DNA of 34,478 nucleotides, taken from assembly GCA_000371745.1 (NCBI GenBank), contig AQUH01000009.1, positions 1-34,478 on the forward strand. Reading direction: 5' to 3'. Source of the DNA: an alpha proteobacterium SCGC AAA280-B11. GTDB taxonomy: Bacteria; Pseudomonadota; Alphaproteobacteria; Pelagibacterales; Pelagibacteraceae. A program made the translations under genes and the position numbers. How positions within the stretch are numbered: the stretch's first letter is position 1; the number at the start of each line of letters is the position of its first letter. This document shows, piece by piece, positions 6,766-16,253 of the stretch. The notes below the pieces were generated by a model that had not been told where the DNA came from, searched no databases, and saw nothing but the letters and a program-made list of their open reading frames with translations.

Positions 6766-7905
6766 ATGATGAAAAAGTATTTCAAGATATTCATCACCTT
6801 CTTAAAATTTGGCTTCCTTGCTTTTGGTGGACCGGTGTCTCAGATCAATATGATCAGAGAAAAATTAGTAAGAGTTGAAAAATGGGTGGATCAAAAAAGA
6901 TTTAATCGTGCATTATCTTTATATCAAGTGCTGCCTGGACCTGAAGCACATGAGATGTGTGTTTATCTTGGCATGGTGAAGGCTGGAAGACTTGGAGGAT
7001 TTTTAGCGGGACTTGGTTTTATGTTGCCGGGTTTTACTTTCATCATGATCCTTGCTTATCTTTATAGTTTACTTGGCCCTGTGGTGTTGCTGCCATTGTT
7101 TGTTGGAGCAAAGCCTGCTGTTGCCGCTTTAATTGTTAGAGCATCACATAAAATATCTGAACATATTTTAATTAATAAAAAATTAATTTTAATTGGCGTA
7201 CTGTCTTCTGCTTTAACTTGGCTTGGTTTAAATTTTTTACTAAATATTTTATTGTGTGGGTTTTGTTATTATTTGTGCGTTAAACAAAATAACATTCTTG
7301 CAATTGCACTTGGTGTTATCAGTTTACCCATCGCTCTTACCGGTTATTTAAATATTGAACTGTTCCAATATTTTTCAACTCCTGAATCAGAAAGTGGTTT
7401 ATTTTTACAAGGATTAAAAGCGGGTCTTCTTTCCTTTGGTGGCGCCTACACTGCATTGCCATTTTTAAAATCTGGAATTGCTGGACATTATTTGGGTGTA
7501 ACTGAAGATGTTTTTTCTGACGGTATTGCTCTGACTGGAGTTGTCCCAACTCCTCTCTTAATGTTTGGAACTTTTTTAGGTTATATGGCAACAGGCATCA
7601 GTGGGGCATTACTTATAACCGTTGCAATCTTTTTACCTGCTTTTTTATTTACCCTTTTAGGGCATAAATATTTTGAACAAATATTAAAGCATAAACCTCT
7701 ACATGCATTCTTAGATGGTGTGTCTGCTGGAGTTGCGGGAATATTAGTAATCACTGCAATTGAGTTTCTAATTCCAATTCTTAATTCAAATCTTTTAGTA
7801 ATGCTTTTGTTTGTATTTAGTCTTGCAGTTCTTTACCTGCTTAAAACGCGATTTGTTGTGCCAACGGTCATTTTGGTATCTGCAGTAATTGGTTATTTCT
7901 TTTAA
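6766..7905 (+). CDS. chrA: Chromate transporter ChrA family, two-domain
   Basis: FLKFGFLAFGGPVSQINMIREKLV ... LYQVLPGPEAHEMCVYLG ... GLLSFGGAYTALPFL ... GIALTGVVPTPLLMFGTFLGY. Confidence 0.9.
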   Translation: MMKKYFKIFITFLKFGFLAFGGPVSQINMIREKLVRVEKWVDQKRFNRALSLYQVLPGPEAHEMCVYLGMVKAGRLGGFLAGLGFMLPGFTFIMILAYLYSLLGPVVLLPLFVGAKPAVAALIVRASHKISEHILINKKLILIGVLSSALTWLGLNFLLNILLCGFCYYLCVKQNNILAIALGVISLPIALTGYLNIELFQYFSTPESESGLFLQGLKAGLLSFGGAYTALPFLKSGIAGHYLGVTEDVFSDGIALTGVVPTPLLMFGTFLGYMATGISGALLITVAIFLPAFLFTLLGHKYFEQILKHKPLHAFLDGVSAGVAGILVITAIEFLIPILNSNLLVMLLFVFSLAVLYLLKTRFVVPTVILVSAVIGYFF

Positions 7906-8951
7906 GATAAAGACTTCATATCGATAACAAATCGATACTTCACATCACTTTTTAACATACGCTCGTAAGCCGTATTAATGTAATCCATTTTTATTGTTTC
8001 GATATCTGAAACAAGTTTATGTTTTGCACAAAAATCTAACATCTCTTGCGTCTCTTTAACGCCACCAATTAATGAACCCGCAAGATGTCTTCTTTTGAAA
8101 ATTAAACTAAACACTTCAATGGATGGATGGGGTTCTGCAGGAGCTCCAACTAATGTCATTGTTGAATCTTTTTTTAACAAATTAAGATACACATCTAATT
8201 TGTGCGGAGCTGCAACGGTGTTCACGATAAAATCTAATTGATTTGCATACTTTGCCATTTGTGTTTCATCCGTTGAAATACAAACTTCTTTTGCACCTAA
8301 TTTTAAACCATCCTGAACTTTATTTTTAGAGGTTGTAAAAAGCACTACATGTGCGCCCATTGCATTTGCGATTTTCACTCCCATGTGACCAAGACCACCA
8401 AGTCCAACAATTCCAACTTTTTGACCTTTACCTACTTTCCATTTTTTAAGTGGTGAATAAAGTGTAATTCCAGCACACAGTAATGGTGCAACACTTGGAA
8501 GTTCTTTTTCAGAATGAGAAATTTTTAAAACAAAAGATTCTTTAACAACAATGGATTTAGAATAACCACCAAATGTATTCTCACCTCCAAAAGCTGGACC
8601 ATTATAAGTTCCTGTCCAACCATTTTCGCAGTATTGTTCTTCATGCTCTTTACAAGATCCACAATGACCGCAGCTATCCACTAAACAACCAACACCTGCA
8701 AGATCGCCTACTTTAAATTTTGTAACTTTATTTCCAACTGCTGTAACTCTGCCTACAATTTCATGACCTGGAACAGATGGATACTGAGTATTTTTCCATT
8801 CATTTCTTGCAGTGTGCAGATCAGAATGACAAACACCACAGTAAAGAATTTCTATTTGTACATCTTCTGCACCTGGTGTGCGTCTGTCGATTTCTAATGC
8901 TGAAAGTTTTGATGTTGAATTTTTTGCTCCAAATGCTTTTACTTTGACCAT
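7902..8951 (-). CDS. Zinc-dependent alcohol/aldehyde dehydrogenase (CAD/YahK-like)
   Basis: YCGVCHSDLHTARNEW, PGHEIVGRV, CGHCGSCKEHEEQYC, GLGGLGHMGVKIANAMGA. Confidence 0.9.
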   Translation of the reverse strand: MVKVKAFGAKNSTSKLSALEIDRRTPGAEDVQIEILYCGVCHSDLHTARNEWKNTQYPSVPGHEIVGRVTAVGNKVTKFKVGDLAGVGCLVDSCGHCGSCKEHEEQYCENGWTGTYNGPAFGGENTFGGYSKSIVVKESFVLKISHSEKELPSVAPLLCAGITLYSPLKKWKVGKGQKVGIVGLGGLGHMGVKIANAMGAHVVLFTTSKNKVQDGLKLGAKEVCISTDETQMAKYANQLDFIVNTVAAPHKLDVYLNLLKKDSTMTLVGAPAEPHPSIEVFSLIFKRRHLAGSLIGGVKETQEMLDFCAKHKLVSDIETIKMDYINTAYERMLKSDVKYRFVIDMKSLS

Positions 8952-8960
8952 AATAAAATT

Positions 8961-9551
8961 TTAATTTGTTAATTTAAATAATACTTCATTTCTTTTTAAA
9001 AACCAAAGTGTCCAAGGCGCATTGTATCCTGCGTAAATTGCAGGTTCTTCAATTTTAAGATTCTTTTCTTTAATATAATTTCTAATTTTTGCTTCATTCT
9101 CTTTAATATTATCGTTACTAAATAAACCTGAAAAAGTTATCGCCACAACTTTAAAATCTGGGTTATTTTTAATTTTAACATTTTGATTATCAGGTTGTGG
9201 AACATTTTTAGAGTCGAATTTCTTTGGTACCACAAAAGAAATATTCCATTTTTTATCTCCTGAACTTTTTTGCATTACAGGAACAGTCATTGAGATACTT
9301 TCTTTATTTTTATTTTCGCCACTTATATATTTAAATAAAATTCTAAAGCCTTTGCTGATCGCCTCATCCCGCTCACCTTCTGTTTCAACCGTTGCAGTTA
9401 AAAAATTATTGTATTGTCTGATCTCAAATTCGTTATCTTTTTTGATAACTTTATAATCGGGTTGTTCGTTTGCCATAACGTTAAAGCTAAATGTAAGGAG
9501 TACAAATAGTACTGCTTTTATAAAAAAATTATATAAGTAACTGTACATCAT
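8961..9551 (-). CDS. SOUL heme-binding family protein, signal peptide
   Basis: YKVIKKDNEFEIRQYNNFLTATVETEGERDEAISKGFRILFKYISGENKNKESISMTVPVM. Confidence 0.9.
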   Translation of the reverse strand: MMYSYLYNFFIKAVLFVLLTFSFNVMANEQPDYKVIKKDNEFEIRQYNNFLTATVETEGERDEAISKGFRILFKYISGENKNKESISMTVPVMQKSSGDKKWNISFVVPKKFDSKNVPQPDNQNVKIKNNPDFKVVAITFSGLFSNDNIKENEAKIRNYIKEKNLKIEEPAIYAGYNAPWTLWFLKRNEVLFKLTN

Positions 9552-10128
9552 GCCAGATTAGATCACCCGCAACCCAAAGCACAGATAATAATCCAAGCCA
9601 GCCAATCCATTTATGATTTTTTAAATAAACAGAGATCGCATTTGCAAGGGTCACCATTAAAATAATTGCAAGGGCAAGGCCAAATATAAGTAAAGTATAG
9701 TTACTTTTTGCAGCACCAGCGACCGCAATCACATTGTCTAAACTTAATGTGATATCTGCAATCATTACAGTTAATAATGCTTTTTTAAAATTACCTCGTT
9801 CTGCTTGTTGAACTTGGTATTTATTTAAATCTTGTGTTTCATCTTTATTTTTTAAAATGTCGATATACAGTTTATATACAACCCAAAATAATAAAATTCC
9901 GCCAACGGTTCTAATGCCTTGAAATTGCATCAGATAAGCAGTCATAGCCGAAAATAATATTCTAAATACAACCGCAAGACCTGTGCCAATAATTAAAACT
10001 TTACGTCTGATATCAGGATCAAATTGGGACGCAGCCATACCAATAATCACAGCATTGTCCGCAGATAGTACTAGATCAATTAAAATAATCTGAATAGTAA
10101 TTCGTATTTCTTCTGAAAAAAATTCCAT
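9529..10128 (-). CDS. TerC family integral membrane protein (YjbE-like)
   Basis: IILIDLVLSADNAVIIGMAA ... VMIADITLSLDNVIAVAGAAK. Confidence 0.9.
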   Translation of the reverse strand: MEFFSEEIRITIQIILIDLVLSADNAVIIGMAASQFDPDIRRKVLIIGTGLAVVFRILFSAMTAYLMQFQGIRTVGGILLFWVVYKLYIDILKNKDETQDLNKYQVQQAERGNFKKALLTVMIADITLSLDNVIAVAGAAKSNYTLLIFGLALAIILMVTLANAISVYLKNHKWIGWLGLLSVLWVAGDLIWHDVQLLI

Positions 10129-10223
10129 AAAATATAATTATCAGTTTTATTATTTTTTGAAAAATGCGAAATAATTATTAGAAATATTAAAAGCATCAAT
10201 TTTATATGCTAAAAATAAAGTCA

Positions 10224-10946
10224 TTACGTCTCTAAATTAATTTTACCACCATCGACATGTATTACTTGTCCTGTAATCCAACTGCTATTTGGTAAAAGTA
10301 AAAATTTTGCAGTCTCAGCTAGATCTTCAGGTTTTCCAACTCTTTTCATCGCATGTTTGAGAGGAATTTGTTCTGCAATTCTGGCATTATCTAGAATAGG
10401 TTTTGCCATTTTGGATTGGGTGATACTTGGTGCTATACAATTCACTCTGATCTTAGGTGCAAACTCTGCTGCTAGCGAGGTGGTTAGGCCTTGAATTGCT
10501 CCTTTTGCAGTTGAGATAACAGAGTGCATATTAAAACCACGATTCACTGCAACTGTTGAAAACAAAACAATTGCACCATTATTTTCTGCAAGCTGCTTTT
10601 GTAATCTTTTTATAAAATGAATAGCTCCAGTTACATTTAAGTTAAAGGTATTAATGAAATCTTCCTGTTTTGTAGTTTGAAATGATTTAAGAACAATTGA
10701 ACCTACGCAATAAATAAATCCAGAAATTTTTTCATTTTGAATATCTTTTAGACTTTCCTCAACACTTTGCTCGTTTGTCACATCGGAGCATACTGAATAA
10801 TCATGCTTAGTTTCTGATGTTAACTTTTTTAACTCCTCTTCATTTCTTGCAATCAAATGACATTGAATATTATCTTTAGCAAAAGATCTTGCTAAAGCTG
10901 AACCTGTGTATCCTGTGGCTCCTACGATTATCGTTTTTCCACTCAT
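10224..10946 (-). CDS. SDR family oxidoreductase
   Basis: GATGYTGSALARSF, NGAIVLFSTVAVNRGF, SWITGQVIHVDGG. Confidence 0.85.
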   Translation of the reverse strand: MSGKTIIVGATGYTGSALARSFAKDNIQCHLIARNEEELKKLTSETKHDYSVCSDVTNEQSVEESLKDIQNEKISGFIYCVGSIVLKSFQTTKQEDFINTFNLNVTGAIHFIKRLQKQLAENNGAIVLFSTVAVNRGFNMHSVISTAKGAIQGLTTSLAAEFAPKIRVNCIAPSITQSKMAKPILDNARIAEQIPLKHAMKRVGKPEDLAETAKFLLLPNSSWITGQVIHVDGGKINLET

Positions 10947-10972
10947 AAAATCAGTGTATAGATAAATACATT

Positions 10973-11344
10973 ATGTTTAAAGATTTTACTAACTGGATGC
11001 ATAACACTGCTACAGTTTTATTTGATGACACTAAAAACGATTTAAGATCGTTACCTAAAACAGTTCGCCTTCAAATTTTAATAGTTTTAAGTGCACTTTG
11101 GTCTACTGCTTTTAGTGTTTGGGTCTTTACTGTTCCTATGTTCATCTATGGTTGGCTTGGAATGTTTTTAGGTCATTTACTTGTGATATTTGTTGCTTAT
11201 TACACATTTAAGCAATTTCAAGATATTAGAAAATTTAGAACTGACCCTAATTACCACACACAAACTCGCTCAAGACAAAATCTTTGGATTAACGGCAAGC
11301 AAACAAAATTGCCTGCGGATGATCCGGGTGGTGAACACGAATAA
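10973..11344 (+). CDS. Hypothetical 2-TM membrane protein
   Basis: 123 aa with two central hydrophobic segments; family not recognised. Confidence 0.6.
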   Translation: MFKDFTNWMHNTATVLFDDTKNDLRSLPKTVRLQILIVLSALWSTAFSVWVFTVPMFIYGWLGMFLGHLLVIFVAYYTFKQFQDIRKFRTDPNYHTQTRSRQNLWINGKQTKLPADDPGGEHE

Positions 11345-11347
11345 TTT

Positions 11348-12856
11348 TTAATTCGTATTTCTTTTAATAAATTCTTCGGCAGCAGAATAAATTCTCACCC
11401 TTTTATTTTTTTCCATTTTTTCTAAAATCTTAACCATCATAGAAAGTCTGTAATTTTTGGAAAAGAAAATCTTATTTTTATCAATAAACTTCCAATACAG
11501 ACCATCAACAATATCGCACCAATCACCCCTTTTAAAATCGCTCATTTTAAGTAGATAGCTTGAGGCACAGATATAAGGCTTAGTTGCAAAAATTCCACCA
11601 TCACTAAATAACCCCATTGCATAAACATTCGGTGCCATCACCCAATCTGATGAGTCGACATACATTTCCATAAACCAACGATATACAGATTTTGGTTCAA
11701 TGCCTGAAAGATTCATAATATTTGCAACCACCATCAAACGTTCAATGTGATGAGACCAACCATATTTTATACAGTTTTTTATGGTATGGTCTAAAGGATC
11801 AATTCCTGTTGTACCCTCATACCAGCTCTTAGTTAATTTATTATTATGTTTAAAAAAATTCGTATTTTCTAATTTGCTTTCATAATTTTGATAAATTCCA
11901 CGCATAAACTCACGCCAGCCAATAATCTGTCTCAAGTAACCTTCAAGACAATTCAGTTTAACTTTATTTGTTTTTGCAAAAGCTAAAGTTTCATTAACAA
12001 TTTGTTCAGGCGTTAACAGTCCTAAATTAATTAACGGACTTAACATGCTATGAAATAAAATATGAGATTTTTGCGAAATAGCGTCTTCAAAATCTCCAAA
12101 AAATTCTAATTTATTTTTTAAAAAATCAAAGTAATAATCAAGAGCATCTTTTCTTGTGGTTGGAAAATTAAAACTTTCAATCTCACCAGGGTGATCTAAA
12201 AAATTTTTCTCTAAAAACTTCTTTATATTTTCAGTATGAGTTGTTTGTTTAAAGATAGTGTGTTTTGGAATTGAAACTTTAGGATCTAATTTATTTCTAT
12301 TATCCTCATCAAAACTCCATTTTCCACCAAGGGGTTCATTTTTATTTTTCATTAAAATATTAAACTTAATTCTCTGAATTTTATAAAAATTAGCCATGAA
12401 TGGCTTTTTATTCGTTTGTAAATATTCTTTAAAATCACCTCTGCTTGATAAAAACATGGGTGACTTTATAAAATTAAACTCAATTTTATTTTTATTAAAA
12501 AAATTAATTAATTGATTCTCAAAAAATTTATCTTCAATCTCAAATAAATTGACATGTTTGGTTTTAATCTTGTTTAAGAAAAATAAGATTTTATCCTCAT
12601 AACTCTTTTTAAATAACTCATGCTTGCAGTCATAATATGTGAGAGAAAAATCTGTCTTTTTTAATTCATCTGCGTAGGAACGCATTGCGGATAAGAATAG
12701 TAATATCTTTTGGCGATGATGTTTGACGTAAGTGCATAACTGGTAATCTTCAGCCATCATAAAATGATGATCTTTAAAATTCTTCAAATGAGTGAGTGGA
12801 AAAAGTTGATTACCAAGGATGATAAAGGCTTTTGCTTTATTGGTCATGCCAATCAA
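11348..12856 (-). CDS. Cryptochrome/photolyase-related FAD protein (PhrB/FeS-BCP-like clade); likely ATG start at 12847
   Basis: FIILGNQLFPL, GYLRQIIGWREFMRGIY, YGWSHHIERLMVVANIMNLSG, DWVMAPNVYAMGLFSDGGIFATKPY, LLKMSDF. Confidence 0.9.
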   Translation of the reverse strand: MIGMTNKAKAFIILGNQLFPLTHLKNFKDHHFMMAEDYQLCTYVKHHRQKILLFLSAMRSYADELKKTDFSLTYYDCKHELFKKSYEDKILFFLNKIKTKHVNLFEIEDKFFENQLINFFNKNKIEFNFIKSPMFLSSRGDFKEYLQTNKKPFMANFYKIQRIKFNILMKNKNEPLGGKWSFDEDNRNKLDPKVSIPKHTIFKQTTHTENIKKFLEKNFLDHPGEIESFNFPTTRKDALDYYFDFLKNKLEFFGDFEDAISQKSHILFHSMLSPLINLGLLTPEQIVNETLAFAKTNKVKLNCLEGYLRQIIGWREFMRGIYQNYESKLENTNFFKHNNKLTKSWYEGTTGIDPLDHTIKNCIKYGWSHHIERLMVVANIMNLSGIEPKSVYRWFMEMYVDSSDWVMAPNVYAMGLFSDGGIFATKPYICASSYLLKMSDFKRGDWCDIVDGLYWKFIDKNKIFFSKNYRLSMMVKILEKMEKNKRVRIYSAAEEFIKRNTN

Positions 12857-12859
12857 TAA

Positions 12860-14167
12860 TTAATGTGCTCTAACCGTTGGGGCAAGTTTTATAAAAGAAG
12901 TGTCAATTTTAGAGGAATAACGGCGTTTCATTTTAGAGTTATTATTTAATCTAGCGGCCGCAACAGTCACGGCACCTCTACCAAATTTACTATTGGTTTG
13001 ATCAATCACTTTCATTAAATGATCTAAATTTAAATTTTGGTCTGAAAATAAATTTTTCTCGTAATGATCTTTAGGTTTAAGGTCCGAGAATATAACGCCC
13101 GCTTTGCTATAAAAATAACCTTTAATATAAATATGTTCTAAAGCCTTTGCGCATAAGTTTACAAGTTCTAAAGTGTTATTGGTTGCAATAGGTATGTCTA
13201 TCTTTTGAACACGAGACACATAATCTTTTTTAAATCTGCTAGTTTTAATAAATACATAAACTGATTTTACAATTAAGCCCTCCGACCTAATTCGCTCTGC
13301 TGCAGTCATGCAATGCTGAACGACTGCTTCTTTTAAATCATTAAGGTCAGTTATAGTTTTGCCGAAAGATCTTGAGACACAACAATTTTTTCTCGCTACA
13401 TACTGAAAGTTTAATGGAAAACAACAAGTGCCATTTAGTTCATGAATAGTTTTTAAAACAACTACACTACTATTTTTTCTAACCCAATAATTATCAACAT
13501 ATTTTAGCTGATGTGCATTATAAAAATTATTGTTATTAAAGAATTTTGAAAGTTGCCTGCCAATACCCCAAACTTCTTGGACTGGAAATGTTTTTAAAAC
13601 ATCATCAACGTAATTTTTATCTTTAGAGATAAATTCCTCAACGCCTAAGTTATTTTTCTTTGCAACATGATTTGCAATCTTTGCAAGTGTTTTAGTATTT
13701 GCAGCGCCGATAGACACAGGAATACCAGTCCATTTTAAAATTATTTTTCTAATGTTTAAAATATACTCTTCCACACTATCCATCTTAATATTAGTTAAAT
13801 CCAAAAAAGCTTCATCGATTGAATAAAATTCAATATCGGGTGAAAAGTTTTTTAAAATTTTCATCACTCGTCGCGACATATCTCCGTATAATTCATAATT
13901 AGATGAAAACACGGATACTTTGTATTTGTCGATTAAGGGTTTTGCTTTGAAATAAGGTTCACCCATTTTAATGCCAACTTGCTTAGCTTCTGTTGATCTT
14001 GAAATAATACAGCCATCGTTGTTAGATAAAACCACAACAGGTTTACGTTTTAAATCTGGTCTAAATAACCTCTCGCAGGAAACATAGAAAGAGTTACAAT
14101 CCACCAGAGCAATAATTCGATTATTAATGGGCTGCATGAATAATATAAGTGACGACCCCCCAAACAT
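12860..14167 (-). CDS. umuC: DNA polymerase V catalytic subunit UmuC
   Basis: IALVDCNSFYVSCERLFRPDLKRKPVVVLSNNDGCIISRSTEAKQ, EFYSIDEAFLDL, VWGIGRQLSKFF. Confidence 0.95.
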   Translation of the reverse strand: MFGGSSLILFMQPINNRIIALVDCNSFYVSCERLFRPDLKRKPVVVLSNNDGCIISRSTEAKQVGIKMGEPYFKAKPLIDKYKVSVFSSNYELYGDMSRRVMKILKNFSPDIEFYSIDEAFLDLTNIKMDSVEEYILNIRKIILKWTGIPVSIGAANTKTLAKIANHVAKKNNLGVEEFISKDKNYVDDVLKTFPVQEVWGIGRQLSKFFNNNNFYNAHQLKYVDNYWVRKNSSVVVLKTIHELNGTCCFPLNFQYVARKNCCVSRSFGKTITDLNDLKEAVVQHCMTAAERIRSEGLIVKSVYVFIKTSRFKKDYVSRVQKIDIPIATNNTLELVNLCAKALEHIYIKGYFYSKAGVIFSDLKPKDHYEKNLFSDQNLNLDHLMKVIDQTNSKFGRGAVTVAAARLNNNSKMKRRYSSKIDTSFIKLAPTVRAH

Positions 14168-14501
14168 TAATGTCTGAATTTTCGTTAATTAAAGTCTTCT
14201 CTTCTTTATTTTTGATATAAAAATTATTATTCTCTTTAATAATATTTTTAACGACTAATTCATTATTAAAATTAATAATTGCAATACAATCATTTTTTAA
14301 ATTTAAACTTCGATCCACCACTAATAAATCTCCATTTATAATTTTGTGATCAGTCATGGAATTGCCTTGCACACGAATGAGAAAAGTTGCTGGAGGATTT
14401 TTGATGAGCTCACTATTTAAATCGATTTCATCTTGAACATAATCCGTTGCTGGAGATGGAAATCCTGCTGAAACTTTTTGCAATATCACTGGTATTTTCA
14501 T
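14124..14501 (-). CDS. umuD: UmuD-like S24 peptidase
   Basis: AGFPSPATDYVQDEIDLN (cleavage region), GNSMTDHKIINGDLLVVDRS; overlaps umuC by 44 bp. Confidence 0.95.
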   Translation of the reverse strand: MKIPVILQKVSAGFPSPATDYVQDEIDLNSELIKNPPATFLIRVQGNSMTDHKIINGDLLVVDRSLNLKNDCIAIINFNNELVVKNIIKENNNFYIKNKEEKTLINENSDINVWGVVTYIIHAAH

Positions 14502-14510
14502 AATAAATAT

Positions 14511-14525
14511 GTTCTTGTTTTGTTC
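14511..14525. promoter_or_regulatory. Alphaproteobacterial-type SOS/LexA box GTTC-N7-GTTC upstream of umuD
   Basis: GTTC TTGTTTT GTTC read directly, ending 10 bp upstream of the umuD start codon. Confidence 0.85.
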
Positions 14526-14584
14526 TAGCGAATAGGTATAGTGAAGTCAACGCGGGATTAAAATTAATTTAAATTAAGATAAAA

Positions 14585-14770
14585 ATGAAAATTAATGTGG
14601 GCGGCATCGATCGAATTGCAAGAATTATTCTTGGCGTAATAATTATAGACCTTACAGCATTTAATATTATTGGTCCTTGGGGATGGCTTGCAATTGGCTT
14701 TGTTGTGAGTGGAGTATTTAAATTCTGCCCTGCCTATTCTCTATTTGGCATTCGTACTTGCAAAAGATAA
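14585..14770 (+). CDS. DUF2892 (YgaP-like TM) family protein
   Basis: NVGGIDRIARIILGVIIIDLTAFNIIGPWGWLAIGFVVSGVFKFCPAYSLFGIRTC. Confidence 0.85.
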   Translation: MKINVGGIDRIARIILGVIIIDLTAFNIIGPWGWLAIGFVVSGVFKFCPAYSLFGIRTCKR

Positions 14771-14792
14771 TTTCTTAAAAAAATATTCTCTA

Positions 14793-15761
14793 TTATAATC
14801 TACTAGCCAAAAGTTTTGCATTTAAAAAAGCATTTTGTGCACTAGATCCTGAAAACCAATCTCCACAAATACCAAGTCTTAAATCGTTATCCCAATAACA
14901 ATTAGGAACGTCCGAATTTAAATTATAAGCATAAAGCCAACCATGCATATCAGAATAATTTATATTTTCTTTTTTAATTTCTATTTTTAATTTTGTTAAA
15001 AAATTTTTTAACATTTCATCAATTAAATTTTTTTTATTAATTCTGTATTCCTGGATATTCTTAAGAGCATATTTCAGTGACGATTGAATAGTCCAAAGTT
15101 CTAAATTCTTATTAATTAAAACTTTCTTTTTAGTATTCTCATTTGCAGCAAAACCTAGAACGTCATCATTCTCAAAGCTAATAGCACTTAAATTAAGATT
15201 CAAACTTTTATTAAATGCAACCATCAGTGTTAAATTCGGTTGCATTGAATAATTAAATTTAGAAAAATAATGCTCCGTATATTCTTTAGTTAAATTATAC
15301 GCTTGTTGGAATGGCACTGTAACAATCACAGTTTTATAATCTTCCTCCGTATTATCATTAAAAATTAAATGTAAATAGTCAGATTTTTTTTCAATATTTT
15401 TTAATTCTTTATTTGCAAAAATATTTGCGTCTTTAAATAAATTTTTTACTAAAAGATTATTTCCACCCACATGAATAATTCTCTCTTTTTTACTTATATC
15501 ATTCTGGATTCTATCATCTTGAAAAATTTTAAAATCTCCCTGCCATATTGAATGATCATGTAAGATATTTTTAAATTCATGATCTGGATTTTGGATATAT
15601 TGAAGACCATGATCAAACAAACCAACATCATCGACTTTTCTTGTTGAGCATCGGCCCCCGATGCCTCTAGATTTTTCGTAAAAATCTACTTCTTCTTTTA
15701 GAAAGTAATTGAGAATGCCCGCTGAAAAGCCTGCGCCAATAATTGCTATTTTTTTTATCAA
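14793..15761 (-). CDS. FAD-dependent amine-oxidoreductase/renalase-like protein
   Basis: IAIIGAGFSAGILNYFL, YEKSRGIGGRCSTR, GLFDHGLQYIQ, LGICGDWFSGSSAQNAFLNAKLLA. Confidence 0.8.
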   Translation of the reverse strand: MIKKIAIIGAGFSAGILNYFLKEEVDFYEKSRGIGGRCSTRKVDDVGLFDHGLQYIQNPDHEFKNILHDHSIWQGDFKIFQDDRIQNDISKKERIIHVGGNNLLVKNLFKDANIFANKELKNIEKKSDYLHLIFNDNTEEDYKTVIVTVPFQQAYNLTKEYTEHYFSKFNYSMQPNLTLMVAFNKSLNLNLSAISFENDDVLGFAANENTKKKVLINKNLELWTIQSSLKYALKNIQEYRINKKNLIDEMLKNFLTKLKIEIKKENINYSDMHGWLYAYNLNSDVPNCYWDNDLRLGICGDWFSGSSAQNAFLNAKLLASRL

Positions 15762-15776
15762 TTGAAGGCTAATTAA

Positions 15777-16160
15777 TTAAATATCGTCTTTATCCAAATC
15801 AACTTGAATTAATTTACTTCTGCGCATACGCAAAACAAAAATAGCAAGAGCCACTAACAACATGGCTCCTCCCTCGTATAATAAAGATGAAGTATCGATA
15901 TCTTTTTTTTGTAAAATCATTAATCGAGCGATTGCAGTGATTGCAATAAATAATGGGTAAGTAAGGCGAATACGATGACTTCCATAAAAACTTAGCACCA
16001 TCCCTATAACTTCTAAATAAATGAATAATAATAAAAGATCTGCAAGCTGAACATCTAAATTAACGATCATTTTTTTAATTTCGGTTCCAAATGCAAAAGT
16101 TGTTGCAGCAAATATTAATAAAGCGCCAACAGTTTGTATAATATTGATAAATTTATTCAT
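15777..16160 (-). CDS. PsiE-like membrane protein
   Basis: DLLLLFIYLEVIGMVLSFYGSHRIRLTYPLFIAITAIARLMILQ. Confidence 0.75.
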   Translation of the reverse strand: MNKFINIIQTVGALLIFAATTFAFGTEIKKMIVNLDVQLADLLLLFIYLEVIGMVLSFYGSHRIRLTYPLFIAITAIARLMILQKKDIDTSSLLYEGGAMLLVALAIFVLRMRRSKLIQVDLDKDDI

Positions 16161-16253
16161 GTAAAAAATTTATAACTTGATTCAATTATCTATGCAACAA
16201 TAGCATTGAAACGCACATTCCCGCTTTCAATAAAAAAATTTATAAACAAAGTA

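Noticed and set aside
7337-7591. 84-aa minus-strand ORF
   Set aside because: Fully antisense inside chrA with a low-complexity Gln-rich translation; the chrA frame is clearly the coding one.
16205-16231. Inverted repeat ATTGAAA...TTTCAAT downstream of the enoyl-CoA hydratase gene
   Set aside because: Short AT-rich stem with no clear U-tract in the gene's direction; common by chance in this composition.
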